A model generated the notes under the pieces. The model was not told the DNA's origin, did not search any database, and worked only from the letters and a program-made list of their open reading frames with translations. A stretch of DNA of 64,000 nt from Verrucomicrobiaceae bacterium (GTDB lineage: Bacteria; Verrucomicrobiota; Verrucomicrobiia; Verrucomicrobiales; Akkermansiaceae), in the NCBI GenBank assembly GCA_027484055.1, contig JAIXQH010000010.1:186001-250000 (forward strand), in the 5' to 3' direction. Both the position numbers and the translations under genes were made by a program. The number at the start of each line of letters is the position of its first letter. Position 1 is the first letter of the stretch. Positions 52,833 through 61,730 of this stretch are shown in pieces.

Positions 52833-54479
52833 TCAGTCCGGGATACCTGCGTTGAGCAAGAGGATTCGGCGGAGTTCGAGGATGGCTTGTGGATCGTTGA
52901 AGGCACCGTGATCACTTGGGACGATTTTCTCAGACTCGGCACTTTTGAGGTGAGAACTCCAGTAGGGCACGACACCGTCACCACTCTCGGGTGTGTCGCC
53001 CTTGCCCCTGTCACCGAGAATGGAGTGATGGGGAACGAGGATGGGGAGCTTATCGAGGGATTTGTAGAGGGGGTTTTTTGGCGAAAGCCCGGCAACGCTG
53101 GTGAGTCGGCCGCGCTCGATGAGATTTCCTGGAATGTCGATGAGGGCGCTCGTGACGGTGGTGGGAAGGGTGAGCACTTTGATGAAGAGGCTGGTGAGTG
53201 ATAGATCGGCTAGGCCGCTGCCACGATGAGGGGTGCAGATGTAGATTTGGCGACTGATGTGAGGATTTGGCTCAAACAGGGCGACCCGGCGGAGGAGGTG
53301 GGTGGAGTTGAGTTTATGATAGAGCGGCGAGGCGTTAGTTCCCAGTTCATCATCCCAGATGGTGCGCCCGGGCTTGATGACTTGCATGCGGGAGAGCAGG
53401 CCACCCATGCTGTGGCCGATGATGACCATCTTATTCTTGGGGTGGAAGAGCTCGTTAAATGCGGTGAGCTCCTCGCGGAGGCGCATGGCTGAGTAGCTAA
53501 TGGGCCAGCCAGTTGGGTAGTAGAAGAGCATGTATTGATACTTGCCGCGGAGCTTGGGATCGGCCCGGAGATCATTGATGACGTTTCGCCACATGCGTGG
53601 GTGGGAATTTAGGCCATGGACGAGGAGCACGGGGATGCGCTCGGGATCGAAGGGTTCGAGCAGGAACAGCTTGGAATCGATGACTCCGGGGTAAATGAGG
53701 CCGGTGATGGCGATTTTAAATTCCTCAATGTCGTGGGTCTGCTCGACGATGGGGGCGGTGAAGTCAGCGGCGAGGGGATAGCGGGTCTTTCCTAGCTGGA
53801 TTTGTGAAATAAAGGTGGGGTCGTAGCCGGTGAGAGAGGCGCTGCGTGGGCTGCCGGGTGAGGAGGAGGAAGGGGAGTCGAAGTTGAGCACGCCAGTGAT
53901 GGGGTCGAGGTAGCTGCGATTGCTGATGAAGCGCTGCATGGTCGGATCGTTGGGGCGGCGCCATTTCGGAGCGAACGGTGCCCCGGCGCCGTCGTGGGTA
54001 TGCCAGTGTTGGCAGAGGGTGTGCTTGACGAGGTGAGCGGGCTTAGCGGATTCGAGCTGGGCGAGTGGGCGGACTCCCAATTTCTCAGCGATGTCGGCGC
54101 GAATGCGGTAACTGACCCCGGCGTAGGTGAAGGGTTTTTCGACGGCGTGGTTTTCGCCGATGAAGTTTTTCGCGATGCCTTCTGTGGCAGTTCTTAGGAT
54201 GCGTAGCGCGTGCTGTTGCTCGGGACCTAGGGACTTGATGTCGGGGATGCTGCCGCCGTCGGTATCGAGGTGGTTCCAGGCGATTTCCGCAGCGCGGAGT
54301 TGGTAAACGGCTGCCGCTTGCTCATCTGTGGTGAAGTGATTGGCTTTTTTGAGTAGGGCATCCGCAGCGTTGAGGGTGACGCCTTGAAGTTCGCGGTTGG
54401 CTTTCTCTGGCGCGGGCCTGATGGCGACGCATGAGATGAGAAAAAGACTACCAACGAGAGTCAGCGAGAGTTTACGCAT
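52833..54479 (-). CDS. Lipoprotein with alpha/beta-hydrolase fold
   Basis: The 548-residue protein has a lipoprotein signal (SLFLISC, Cys17). The hydrolase domain starts near residue 275 with RIPVLLVHGLNSHPRMW. The nucleophile elbow is GHSMGGL, and a late GVVPYWSSH and PSDHGAF supply acid and His positions. It resembles PGAP1-like or lipase-like esterases of the cell surface. Substrate unknown. It is followed on the same strand, upstream, by another lipoprotein gene with a 27-bp gap, so the two may be co-expressed. Confidence 0.85.
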   Translation of the reverse strand: MRKLSLTLVGSLFLISCVAIRPAPEKANRELQGVTLNAADALLKKANHFTTDEQAAAVYQLRAAEIAWNHLDTDGGSIPDIKSLGPEQQHALRILRTATEGIAKNFIGENHAVEKPFTYAGVSYRIRADIAEKLGVRPLAQLESAKPAHLVKHTLCQHWHTHDGAGAPFAPKWRRPNDPTMQRFISNRSYLDPITGVLNFDSPSSSSPGSPRSASLTGYDPTFISQIQLGKTRYPLAADFTAPIVEQTHDIEEFKIAITGLIYPGVIDSKLFLLEPFDPERIPVLLVHGLNSHPRMWRNVINDLRADPKLRGKYQYMLFYYPTGWPISYSAMRLREELTAFNELFHPKNKMVIIGHSMGGLLSRMQVIKPGRTIWDDELGTNASPLYHKLNSTHLLRRVALFEPNPHISRQIYICTPHRGSGLADLSLTSLFIKVLTLPTTVTSALIDIPGNLIERGRLTSVAGLSPKNPLYKSLDKLPILVPHHSILGDRGKGDTPESGDGVVPYWSSHLKSAESEKIVPSDHGAFNDPQAILELRRILLLNAGIPD

Positions 54480-54506
54480 GGCGATAGGAAAAGGAGGTGG
54501 ATGACA

Positions 54507-55217
54507 TTAAAGTCCGCTCAACCAATTGCGTTTGACGACGGGGAAAAGCTCCTTATTGGAGGCTTGCATGAGCTGCTCGGACCACTCGTCGCAGATCATT
54601 TCGCTAGATCTCTTGAGATTGGGATTTTGCGGGGTGCTTAGCTGAATATCAGGCCCCCGGCGATCGGCAACGGTGGCGATGAGGTGGCCGGTAGCGGCAT
54701 CGGTGACGCGGGCCTCGAAGGCACAGAGCGGGAGGCGGATGAGTGATCTTACGAGGCGAGGAGTGCTGGGATGTGGGTCAAACTGGACTTCTGTGAGGGC
54801 GACTTCGAGGATGAGGGTGCCGGGCTGGAGGCTGTCTTCGGTTTTGTAGAAAATGCAGATGGGAGAGGTGAAGGCTTGGTTCAGGGAGCTATTCCAGTGT
54901 TTGGCAAGGGAGGTGCAGCGCTTGATGTAGTCTCGCTTGGAGGTGATTTCGGTCCCCTTGCTTTTTTCCCAGAGCTCGGTCCGCAGGAAGGAGGTGCTGA
55001 CTGAGCGAACGATGATGTGGTGGTAGCGAGAGATGTCGATTTTCGGGTCGTGCCACGCATGTTGGAAGGGTAAGCGCGGCGACCGTTTTGAAAGATCGAC
55101 AGCAGTGGACTTTAAAAACCGAGTGCTGTCGGGGTAGGGGGTGGATTGCTCTAAACTACAGGAGCAAACATTGGCGAGAGCAAAGGTGCTCAGTAGGAAG
55201 CGGAGGAGATTTTTCAT
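54507..55217 (-). CDS. Lipoprotein of the DUF3313-like group
   Basis: The 236-residue protein has a lipobox-like end of the signal sequence (ALANVCSCS). The body has features of DUF3313 lipoproteins: YHHIIVRSVST early on, EVALTEVQFDPH and a C-terminal CDEWSEQLMQA region. No enzyme motif is seen. It lies directly upstream of the hydrolase lipoprotein on the same strand. The family assignment is tentative. Confidence 0.6.
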   Translation of the reverse strand: MKNLLRFLLSTFALANVCSCSLEQSTPYPDSTRFLKSTAVDLSKRSPRLPFQHAWHDPKIDISRYHHIIVRSVSTSFLRTELWEKSKGTEITSKRDYIKRCTSLAKHWNSSLNQAFTSPICIFYKTEDSLQPGTLILEVALTEVQFDPHPSTPRLVRSLIRLPLCAFEARVTDAATGHLIATVADRRGPDIQLSTPQNPNLKRSSEMICDEWSEQLMQASNKELFPVVKRNWLSGL

Positions 55218-55241
55218 CAGCGGAACAGGATCGAAGATATT

Positions 55242-55733
55242 CTAGCCGTGAAGAGGCGCTTCTAGCTCCTCGAAATCCATTTCACGGACTCGTTTGTGAT
55301 CCCGTTGGAGTTCGACCTGAGCACGGAGTTGTTCGCGGACTTCGATGCCTGCGGGAATAGCTGGCAGGATCAAGGAATTCATTGAGCGATCCGATGTCTC
55401 CAGATGGATCGATGCCAGACCGGTGAGACGCATCCACCAGGTGCGGATGAGGATGGAGTCTTTCACTCGGTAGAGTTCGATCTCATCGATAGTCTGGTTG
55501 ATGATGCCTGAAGTGACACGCAGGCGCTGGGTGGTGAGTTCGAATGTTTTCGTCCTCACGGCCCAGTATTTCCAGAGCATGTAAATTAGCGGAATTAACA
55601 ATCCGACCAGCGCGGGCGGGAAAAAAACACCACCGACTCCGATGGCGATTGCCAGAAAAATGGCCGCCGCGAAAGGACCGAGGTTTAGCCATTGTGATGA
55701 GCTGCCTTTCCAGAGGGATTGTTCATCGGTCAT
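55242..55733 (-). CDS. Membrane protein with bacterial PH domain (YdbS/DUF304-like)
   Basis: The 163-residue protein has two membrane helices (residues about 20-65, GPFAAAIFLAIAIGVGG and ALVGLLIPLIYMLWK). A PH-like beta domain follows, with FELTTQRLRVTSGIINQTIDEIEL and YRVKDSILI, which is typical of the bPH2 family. The function is unknown; related proteins sit at the membrane. I start at 55733 (MTDEQSLWKG); another Met ten codons upstream is possible. Confidence 0.8.
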   Translation of the reverse strand: MTDEQSLWKGSSSQWLNLGPFAAAIFLAIAIGVGGVFFPPALVGLLIPLIYMLWKYWAVRTKTFELTTQRLRVTSGIINQTIDEIELYRVKDSILIRTWWMRLTGLASIHLETSDRSMNSLILPAIPAGIEVREQLRAQVELQRDHKRVREMDFEELEAPLHG

Positions 55734-55801
55734 GGACAGGAGCATGCTTGGCCTCAGGGGCATTCTGCAAGTGGAGAATCTTTAGAGATTTTCCGCAGGC
55801 T

Positions 55802-56665
55802 TCAAATGTACCCTGAGCAATCGAGCCTTTGATTCATTTCGCTGGCGGGGTTGGCCTCACTCGACATGCCGACGACTACGGCTGGTACTCCAGCGACGGT
55901 ATGGTGTGGTGCAACATCGTTCAGCACGACACTGCCGGCGCCGATTTTCGCGCCAGTGCCGATTTCGACGCGACCCAAAATTTTCGCGCCTGCGCCGATC
56001 AGCACGCCTGAGCGGATGATCGGGTGGCGATTTCCGCAGTCCTTGCCCGTACCGCCGAGGGTGACTTCGTGAAGAATTGACACGTCATCCTCGATGATGG
56101 CCGTCTCGCCCACGACGAAAGAAGTGGCATGGTCGAGTAAAATGCCGCAGCCAATTTGCGCCGCAGGGTGGATGTCCACTGCAAACGCTTCACTCGCAAC
56201 ACTCTGAAAATAGAGTGCCAACCAGCGTCGGTCATCCTTCCAGAGTTGATGAGACACCCGGTAAGTCGTCAGAGCGAGAAAGCCTTTGAAAAAAAGCAGC
56301 GGCTCCAACAGGGAGAAACACGCAGGATCCCGCTCGAACATCGCCCGCAAGTCTCGCACCGACGCGTGAACGATTTGTGGGTTCTCCGCAAAAACTCCGG
56401 TCAAAAGTGTCTCCAAGCTCGTTCTAGGCATGTCTTCCCGCGCAAGCCTCCGTGCAAGTCTAGTCCCTAATGCGCATGCAAGAGTGCTTCTGGAAAGGAT
56501 CACATCGTCCGCGAGGTGCCGTAGAAATGGTTCCTCGGACGCGACCCGCTGCGCCTCAAGACGTAAGGTTTCCCAGACATGTTGCATGTCCGCTACGGCC
56601 CCAGCACAAAGCTTTGCTGGATTCTTGCTCGCCGGGGCTAGTCCGGCCTGTTGAGATTCGCTCAT
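55802..56665 (-). CDS. cysE: Serine O-acetyltransferase
   Basis: CysE makes O-acetylserine from serine and acetyl-CoA, the first committed step of cysteine synthesis. The N-terminal helical domain (ETLRLEAQRVASEEPFLRHL) and the left-handed beta-helix (DIHPAAQIGCGILLDHATSFVVGETA, then GGTGKDCGNRHP) are both clear. The Met at 56665 overlaps the start codon of the divergent Rrf2 gene; starting at Met27 (MQHVWETL, base 56587) would match most CysE proteins better and leave about 77 bp for promoters. I list the long form. The adjacent Rrf2 gene is a likely regulator. Confidence 0.92.
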   Translation of the reverse strand: MSESQQAGLAPASKNPAKLCAGAVADMQHVWETLRLEAQRVASEEPFLRHLADDVILSRSTLACALGTRLARRLAREDMPRTSLETLLTGVFAENPQIVHASVRDLRAMFERDPACFSLLEPLLFFKGFLALTTYRVSHQLWKDDRRWLALYFQSVASEAFAVDIHPAAQIGCGILLDHATSFVVGETAIIEDDVSILHEVTLGGTGKDCGNRHPIIRSGVLIGAGAKILGRVEIGTGAKIGAGSVVLNDVAPHHTVAGVPAVVVGMSSEANPASEMNQRLDCSGYI

Positions 56666-57077
56666 GAAGATTTCACAGAAATTGGAATATGCCTGCCGAG
56701 CGATGGCTCAGCTGGCGAAATACCATGACGGGCGGAGTCTTACACGCCTCGAGGACTTAGCGCAACGGGAAGCAGTATCCGGAAATTTTCTTGTGCAAAT
56801 TCTCAATGATCTACGCCGTGCCGGCCTCATCGAAAGCCGTCGTGGCAAGGCCGGTGGCTACCTTCTCGCAAGGACGGCCGACCAAATCACCCTCCGTCAG
56901 GTCATCGATGCAGTGGATCCTGCCCTTCTTCAATGCTCTGTTACTCGCGATGGAGATTCCGGTGAAGCGGTGCGGCGTGCCTGGGACCAAGTCTCTCTAA
57001 CTCTACTCAAGTCCCTCGACCAAATCACCTTAGACAGCTTCGTCAATCCACAGACCTCCCCGATGTTTTACATCTAA
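56664..57077 (+). CDS. Rrf2-family transcriptional regulator (CymR-like)
   Basis: The 137-residue protein has the Rrf2 winged helix-turn-helix (MKISQKLEYACRAMAQLA, SGNFLVQILNDLRRAGLIESRRGKAGGY) and the dimer helix region. The three cysteines that hold the cluster in IscR are missing; there is one Cys (LLQCSV) in that region. This, and its position divergent from cysE, favours a CymR-like cysteine-metabolism regulator over an iron-sulfur sensor. Its start codon overlaps the longest cysE frame by two bases (CATG). Confidence 0.88.
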   Translation: MKISQKLEYACRAMAQLAKYHDGRSLTRLEDLAQREAVSGNFLVQILNDLRRAGLIESRRGKAGGYLLARTADQITLRQVIDAVDPALLQCSVTRDGDSGEAVRRAWDQVSLTLLKSLDQITLDSFVNPQTSPMFYI

Positions 57078-57200
57078 TTCTTCACCCGCTGGGAGGGCCT
57101 GATAGCCTGATTTAAAAATTATCAACATTCATGAAATATTTCGCTGGATGAACTAATCCGTTTTCGGTAAAGGACTTGAGCTTACCAACTCTCTAATCTC

Positions 57201-57833
57201 ATGGCTGCACCCGGCGAACACACCCACCACATCAAAATCCGCTCGACGCAAATGGAAATGCAGTCGGCAGGAAATGCAAACCGCGAAGAGGATTACGACA
57301 GTAAACTCAGAGCTGCCGAAGAAGATATCGAGCGCATCCAGCTCCAGCGCGAAAGCCTCGCGCGCCAAAAACGCGAACTCGAAGAACTCACCGAGCGCAA
57401 GCGCGCCTTCCTCTCCCAGCAAGCTGAGCTCGTGGAAAAGCTCACCTCTTCGCTCACTCTCATCGACCGCGGCTTATATGAAATCAACCAAGAAGCGGAC
57501 GACCTCCAGCAATGCCGCGTCTGCTTCGCCGCCCACCTCGAGAAGATCCAGAAGTTCAATCCGGAAAATTGGGGACGCGATGTGGCTCCTGAAAAACTCG
57601 AAAAAGCCCTGATGGCCATCGACATCGCTAGCGACGAGTACGACCAAGCAGCCACCCATTTCCAAGGCACTCGCAGCGGCAGTATTTTCGGCGGTAGCTC
57701 GAAGCGCAGTCGCTCCGCGAGCCGCAGCGGCACCAGCTCAGAATTCTTGGTGAATCTGCGAAATGGCTTTGCCTTTAATCTCCCCATCCTCGTGCTCGGC
57801 ACCGTTGCCGTTTTCATCTACTTCACCAAGTAG
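57201..57833 (+). CDS. Coiled-coil protein with a C-terminal membrane anchor
   Basis: The 210-residue protein has a long heptad-rich helix at about residues 30-105 (KLRAAEEDIERIQLQRESL, KRELEELTERKRAFL), a Ser/Arg-rich linker (SSKRSRSASRSGTSS) and one hydrophobic helix at the very C-terminus (LPILVLGTVAVFIYF). It would be a tail-anchored inner membrane protein with a cytoplasmic coiled coil. No family is recognised. Three small membrane genes follow on the same strand, ending in an FtsB/DivIC-like protein, so a cell-division or envelope role is possible. Confidence 0.65.
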   Translation: MAAPGEHTHHIKIRSTQMEMQSAGNANREEDYDSKLRAAEEDIERIQLQRESLARQKRELEELTERKRAFLSQQAELVEKLTSSLTLIDRGLYEINQEADDLQQCRVCFAAHLEKIQKFNPENWGRDVAPEKLEKALMAIDIASDEYDQAATHFQGTRSGSIFGGSSKRSRSASRSGTSSEFLVNLRNGFAFNLPILVLGTVAVFIYFTK

Positions 57834-57844
57834 CCATTACCTCA

Positions 57845-58165
57845 ATGAGCCGGAACAAGTTTCTCACCGAAGATCTCGAACTTCAGAAGATTCGCGAGGC
57901 CGAGCAGCAGCTCTTATTGCTCGAACAAGAGTGCGCGGAAATCCCCAAAAAGCTCGCTCTCCAGCAGAAAGAGCAACAATGCACCATGCCGCCCCTCGCG
58001 GAAATCGAAGATCGCAAAAGGCGAATCGCTCATGACCAAATGGTCTCCCGTGGCGAGGTGGCCAACATCCTCCGCGACCAAAACCGCAGCCTCCTTCTCA
58101 TGGTCCTCTTCGCCTCCGCCTCCGCATCGCTGATCTGGTGGGGCATCAAGTTGATCCAAGGCTGA
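57845..58165 (+). CDS. Small coiled-coil membrane protein
   Basis: The 106-residue protein has a charged coiled-coil N-terminal half (LELQKIREAEQQLLLLEQE) and one membrane helix near the C-terminus (LLLMVLFASASASLIWWGI). The layout is that of the preceding protein, and the start is only 11 bp after its stop, so the two probably form a complex. No homology can be named. Confidence 0.6.
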   Translation: MSRNKFLTEDLELQKIREAEQQLLLLEQECAEIPKKLALQQKEQQCTMPPLAEIEDRKRRIAHDQMVSRGEVANILRDQNRSLLLMVLFASASASLIWWGIKLIQG

Positions 58166-58231
58166 TGGCTTGCGGACTCCCTCAGGGATCTTGACAAAAC
58201 GCCTCGTTCAAACCACTTCTTGACCCAGAAA

Positions 58232-58573
58232 ATGGCAAGTAAATCACTAGAAATGGCAAAACTAACGCGCTTGAAAGGCCGTCAAAAAGTTCTGACCTTC
58301 GCCGTAAATTTTTCGTTTTTAGTGATGTGCCTTTCCGTCGGTTTCCTCGTCTATGCGGCTGGATTTCCTCAGCACCGCCAACTAGCGGCCCTCGAAGCTA
58401 AGCTCCAGCTCGCCCAACAGCACGAACGTGACGTGCTCGCAGACCTAGAATACCACCAAATCGAGTTTCGCGCACTCAAGACAGACCCAGCCTTTTTAGA
58501 AATCCATGCGCGCGACCGGCTGAACTATTACCGCGAAGGCGAGCGGGTTCTTAAATTCTCCAAGGATCAGTGA
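58232..58573 (+). CDS. FtsB/DivIC-like septum formation initiator protein
   Basis: The protein of about 113 residues has a short basic cytoplasmic start, one membrane helix (FAVNFSFLVMCLSVGFLVYAAG in two parts), a short coiled coil (QLAALEAKLQLAQQHERDVL) and the family ending DPAFLEIHARDRLNYYREGERVLKF, close to the REKLGYxxPGExxF motif of FtsB/DivIC. These bitopic proteins join FtsL and FtsQ in the divisome. The start is uncertain: a TTG 12 bases upstream and a Met seven codons downstream are alternatives. Confidence 0.75.
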   Translation: MASKSLEMAKLTRLKGRQKVLTFAVNFSFLVMCLSVGFLVYAAGFPQHRQLAALEAKLQLAQQHERDVLADLEYHQIEFRALKTDPAFLEIHARDRLNYYREGERVLKFSKDQ

Positions 58574-58622
58574 ACTTGATTTGCCGCTTGGCGGGACTGC
58601 TTTCCCAGTCTATCCCACGCTC

Positions 58623-59159
58623 ATGCGCGACGATATTGAACGGATTTTGATCGATGAAGCGGTGATTGAGCGTCGTCTCGACGCCATGGCTCTCGATATC
58701 GAACGCGACTTCCCCGGCGGCACACTCGTCGTCATCATCCTGCTAAAAGGTGCACTCGTCTTCGCCGCAGACCTTCTCCGTCGCGTGCCACGCCCGTTGG
58801 AAATCGAGTGCCTCAACGTCGCCAGCTACCACGGTGGCATTGAAAGCTCGGGAAAAGTCGATTTCCTCGACCGCCATTTCCCCGAGGTCAAGGGGCGCCA
58901 CGTCCTGCTCCTCGATGACATCCTCGACACCGGACGCACTCTTCATGCCGTATCCGCCAGGCTCGTCGAAGAAGGAGCCACCGCCGTTCACACCGCCGTC
59001 CTCTTGGCCAAGGACAAAGTGCGCGCCGCAGAAGTGGAAGCGGACTACGTCGGCTTTGAAATTGGCGACGAATTCGTCGTCGGCTACGGCCTCGACTACA
59101 AGGGCATGTACCGGAATCTCCCCTACGTAGGCGTGCTCAAGCTCTCCGCCGCTACCTGA
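58623..59159 (+). CDS. hpt: Hypoxanthine phosphoribosyltransferase
   Basis: The enzyme salvages hypoxanthine (and often guanine) to the nucleotide with PRPP. The 178-residue protein has the PRPP-binding loop VLLLDDILDTGRTL. The VVIILLKGALVFAADL segment binds pyrophosphate, and there is a late VGFEIGDEFVVGYGLDYKG region for the purine. The ATG at 58623 (MRDDIERIL) is preferred; 14 in-frame codons upstream do not match the family. It converges on dgt. Confidence 0.93.
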   Translation: MRDDIERILIDEAVIERRLDAMALDIERDFPGGTLVVIILLKGALVFAADLLRRVPRPLEIECLNVASYHGGIESSGKVDFLDRHFPEVKGRHVLLLDDILDTGRTLHAVSARLVEEGATAVHTAVLLAKDKVRAAEVEADYVGFEIGDEFVVGYGLDYKGMYRNLPYVGVLKLSAAT

Positions 59160-59166
59160 TTTTTTC

Positions 59167-60495
59167 TCACCCGATCAAGTCACCGATCGAGCCGAAATCA
59201 GGCGAAAATAAGCGCTTATACGTCCGCGCGGCGTAGCCGTCGGTCATCCCCGATAGGAAATCACACACCAGCCGTGCCCGGACTGATTCATCCGCCGCGG
59301 CCTCCAGCTCTGCGGCGGTATCTGCCGGGAGAAGCTGGAAATCTTGCCCGTCGATCAACTGCCGTGAAATGTAACGCTCACCCAGCACCTCCCACAACTG
59401 CCGCAGCATCCGGCTGCCTTTGTGCTCAAGCTGCTTCAACTGCGGCGAGCGGAAAACCACCTCAAAGGCCAGCCGCTTGAACAGGCTCGATTCCACCTTC
59501 ACCGCCTCGTCGATCTCCAGCCGATAGCCATACCGATTCGTCGTCCCGCTGAGGAAATTTACCTCCCGCACCAGACGAGTCGCTTGAATGTACTTCCCGA
59601 TTCTCTTGCCGACAAACGGGTCCACCCGCTTGCGCCGGATCGCTCGCATCAAATCCCCCAGAGCGCTTCCTTCCCCCGTCGCCACGCCCTGCGCTTCCGC
59701 CCATGACTCGATTTTCTCGATCGTTAGGAACCCCGCTCGCACGCTGTCCGAGAGATCATTCAGCGAGTAGGCCGTATCATCCGCCCAATCCATCACCTGG
59801 CATTCGACGGATTTGAAACCATCCCGCACCTTGCCCGGCGTGAGTTCTAGCGGGAAATCATTTCCCCCCATCGCCCAGTCCAAATAGACGTGTTGGGAAT
59901 CATAAATGAAATGATGCTCCGGTTGTTTTCCTAACTCGGTCCACAACGATTTATACTTCAACACCCCGTCCAGAAACGCCCGTGTCGGGTCCATACCACT
60001 GCGCTTGGTTGAGAAAATCCGCTCCGTTAGCAAGCGCAGCGTCTGAGCATTTCCCTCAAATCCGCCGTGGTCACGCATCAAGAAATTCAGCGTCCGCTCA
60101 CCTGCATGGCCGAAGGGTGGATGCCCTAAATCATGCGACAGGCAAATCGCCTCCACCAAATCCGGGTCGATGAAATAATCCTCCCCTAGCGGCCCATCCG
60201 GCTGGCTCTTCAGCCAGTAACAGATCGACTTCCCAATCTGCGCTACCTCCAGCGAATGCGTCAGCCGCGTCCGGTAGAAATCATACTCACCACTCCAGAA
60301 CACCTGCGTTTTATTCTGCAAGCGCCGGAACGTCGGTGTGTGCAGCACTCGGTCCCGGTCGATCTGGAACGGCGTCCGATAGTCCGCCGCATCCGCCGCG
60401 CCTGAGCGCCGCTCCGTATCAAAAGCCCCGTAAAAGCGGTTCAACATTTGCCGAACCCTAAAGCCCTCAGCGCATCCGGCAATCTCAACCTTCAC
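59167..60495 (-). CDS. dgt: Deoxyguanosinetriphosphate triphosphohydrolase (dGTPase)
   Basis: This HD-domain enzyme removes tripeptidelike triphosphate from dGTP, giving deoxyguanosine; that is, it releases inorganic triphosphate from the nucleotide. Metal-binding HD residues are seen in TRLTHSLEVAQIGK, CLSHDLGHPPFGHAGE and MDWADDTAYSLND. The 442-residue length suits the Dgt family. The GTG at 60495 is supported by a strong ribosome binding site, GGGAGG seven bases upstream on the minus strand; a Met 16 codons later is an alternative. It may help balance dNTP pools or limit phage replication; nothing here decides. Confidence 0.92.
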   Translation of the reverse strand: MKVEIAGCAEGFRVRQMLNRFYGAFDTERRSGAADAADYRTPFQIDRDRVLHTPTFRRLQNKTQVFWSGEYDFYRTRLTHSLEVAQIGKSICYWLKSQPDGPLGEDYFIDPDLVEAICLSHDLGHPPFGHAGERTLNFLMRDHGGFEGNAQTLRLLTERIFSTKRSGMDPTRAFLDGVLKYKSLWTELGKQPEHHFIYDSQHVYLDWAMGGNDFPLELTPGKVRDGFKSVECQVMDWADDTAYSLNDLSDSVRAGFLTIEKIESWAEAQGVATGEGSALGDLMRAIRRKRVDPFVGKRIGKYIQATRLVREVNFLSGTTNRYGYRLEIDEAVKVESSLFKRLAFEVVFRSPQLKQLEHKGSRMLRQLWEVLGERYISRQLIDGQDFQLLPADTAAELEAAADESVRARLVCDFLSGMTDGYAARTYKRLFSPDFGSIGDLIG

Positions 60496-60560
60496 CCACG
60501 TTTTTTCCTCCCGCTACGATCTTCCTCGCTCCCTCCCGCCTCCCGCCTTAGGCTCATGCC

Positions 60561-61607
60561 ATGGACGCCTTGATTCACCTCTTAGAAGCCAAGCAAGATC
60601 TCACTTCGCGCGAGGTGCAGGTCCTCGCCGATCTCCTGCTCGACGCCACCGCACCGGATGAAAAAAAAGCCCGCCTGCTCGAAGCCCTTGCCCTCAAAGG
60701 TGAGACCCCAGACGAGATCGCCGGCTTCGTCGAAGCCTTTCTCGAACACGCCGTGGACCCTCACCTCCGTCTGCTCGACCTCCCTGGCCCCACCCTCGAT
60801 GTCTGCGGCACCGGTGGCGACCAGCTTGACCTTTTCAACGTCTCCACCACCGCCATGTTCATCGCCGCCGCCGCCGGAGCCGTCGTCGTGAAACACGGAA
60901 ATCGCGGCATCACCTCCAAGAGCGGCGGTGCCGATGTTCTTGAAGCTCTGGGAGTCAGGATCGACTTTGGGGCAGAAGAATTCAGAACTTGCGTCGAGCA
61001 AGCAGGCCTCGGCTTCATGTTCGCCCCGCTCTATCACCCGGCCTTCAAGTCCGTCGTCGCCGTGCGGAAATCTCTCGCCTCACGCGGGGTGAAAACCATT
61101 TTCAACCTCATCGGCCCCTTGCTCAATCCCGCCCGGCCCGAGTGCCAACTCGTCGGCGTCTTCTCCCGCGAGCTCTGCCCCGTCTTCGCGGAAATCCTCC
61201 AACGCCTCGGCCGCGAAAGCGCTTGGGTCGTCCACGGCACCACCGGCGATGGACGCTCGGTGGATGAAGTCAGCCTCATGGGTTCCACTCGCATTTGTAA
61301 ATCCGGCTCGCTCCAAGACATGGACGACGAAGAAATCCGGCCCCGTGATTTCGGCCTCCACCATGCCGAAGTCGAAGACCTCCAAGGCGGCGACGCCAAG
61401 GTCAACGCCCTCATCCTTGAAGCCATCCTCAACGGCAGCGAAACCGGCCCCAAGCGCGACATGGTCCTCATCAATGCCAGCGCCGCGCTCGCCTGCGCTG
61501 GTCTCGCCGACCACATGGACGACGGCCTAGAAATCGCCCAAGAAATGATCACTAGCGGTGCCGCCCTCGATCGCCTCCGCCGCCTCCAAAAAGCCTCCCG
61601 TGCCTAA
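60561..61607 (+). CDS. trpD: Anthranilate phosphoribosyltransferase
   Basis: TrpD joins anthranilate and PRPP in tryptophan synthesis. The 348-residue protein has DVCGTGGDQLDLFNVST (PRPP site), VVKHGNRGITSKSGGADVLEALG, FMFAPLYHPAFKSV and FNLIGPLLNPARP, all in family order. No other trp gene is adjacent, so the pathway is dispersed. It is divergent from dgt and followed by an inverted repeat. Confidence 0.95.
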   Translation: MDALIHLLEAKQDLTSREVQVLADLLLDATAPDEKKARLLEALALKGETPDEIAGFVEAFLEHAVDPHLRLLDLPGPTLDVCGTGGDQLDLFNVSTTAMFIAAAAGAVVVKHGNRGITSKSGGADVLEALGVRIDFGAEEFRTCVEQAGLGFMFAPLYHPAFKSVVAVRKSLASRGVKTIFNLIGPLLNPARPECQLVGVFSRELCPVFAEILQRLGRESAWVVHGTTGDGRSVDEVSLMGSTRICKSGSLQDMDDEEIRPRDFGLHHAEVEDLQGGDAKVNALILEAILNGSETGPKRDMVLINASAALACAGLADHMDDGLEIAQEMITSGAALDRLRRLQKASRA

Positions 61608-61647
61608 GCCTGCAAACCCATCACCTCACCCGCCTCAACCGGCCTAC

Positions 61648-61682
61648 CTTTCAAATCGTCCTGATCTCGGTCGATTTGAAAG
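61648..61682. promoter_or_regulatory. Perfect 11-bp inverted repeat between trpD and the DUF1549 gene
   Basis: CTTTCAAATCG at 61648-61658 and CGATTTGAAAG at 61672-61682 are exact reverse complements separated by 13 bases. There is no T-run after it, so a classic terminator is unlikely. It may be an operator or an RNA hairpin ahead of the next gene, whose start is 22-49 bp downstream. Confidence 0.5.
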
Positions 61683-61730
61683 AGGCTCTCGGTTCGCTAC
61701 GTTATGGGTGCCATCCGCCAATCCATTTCC

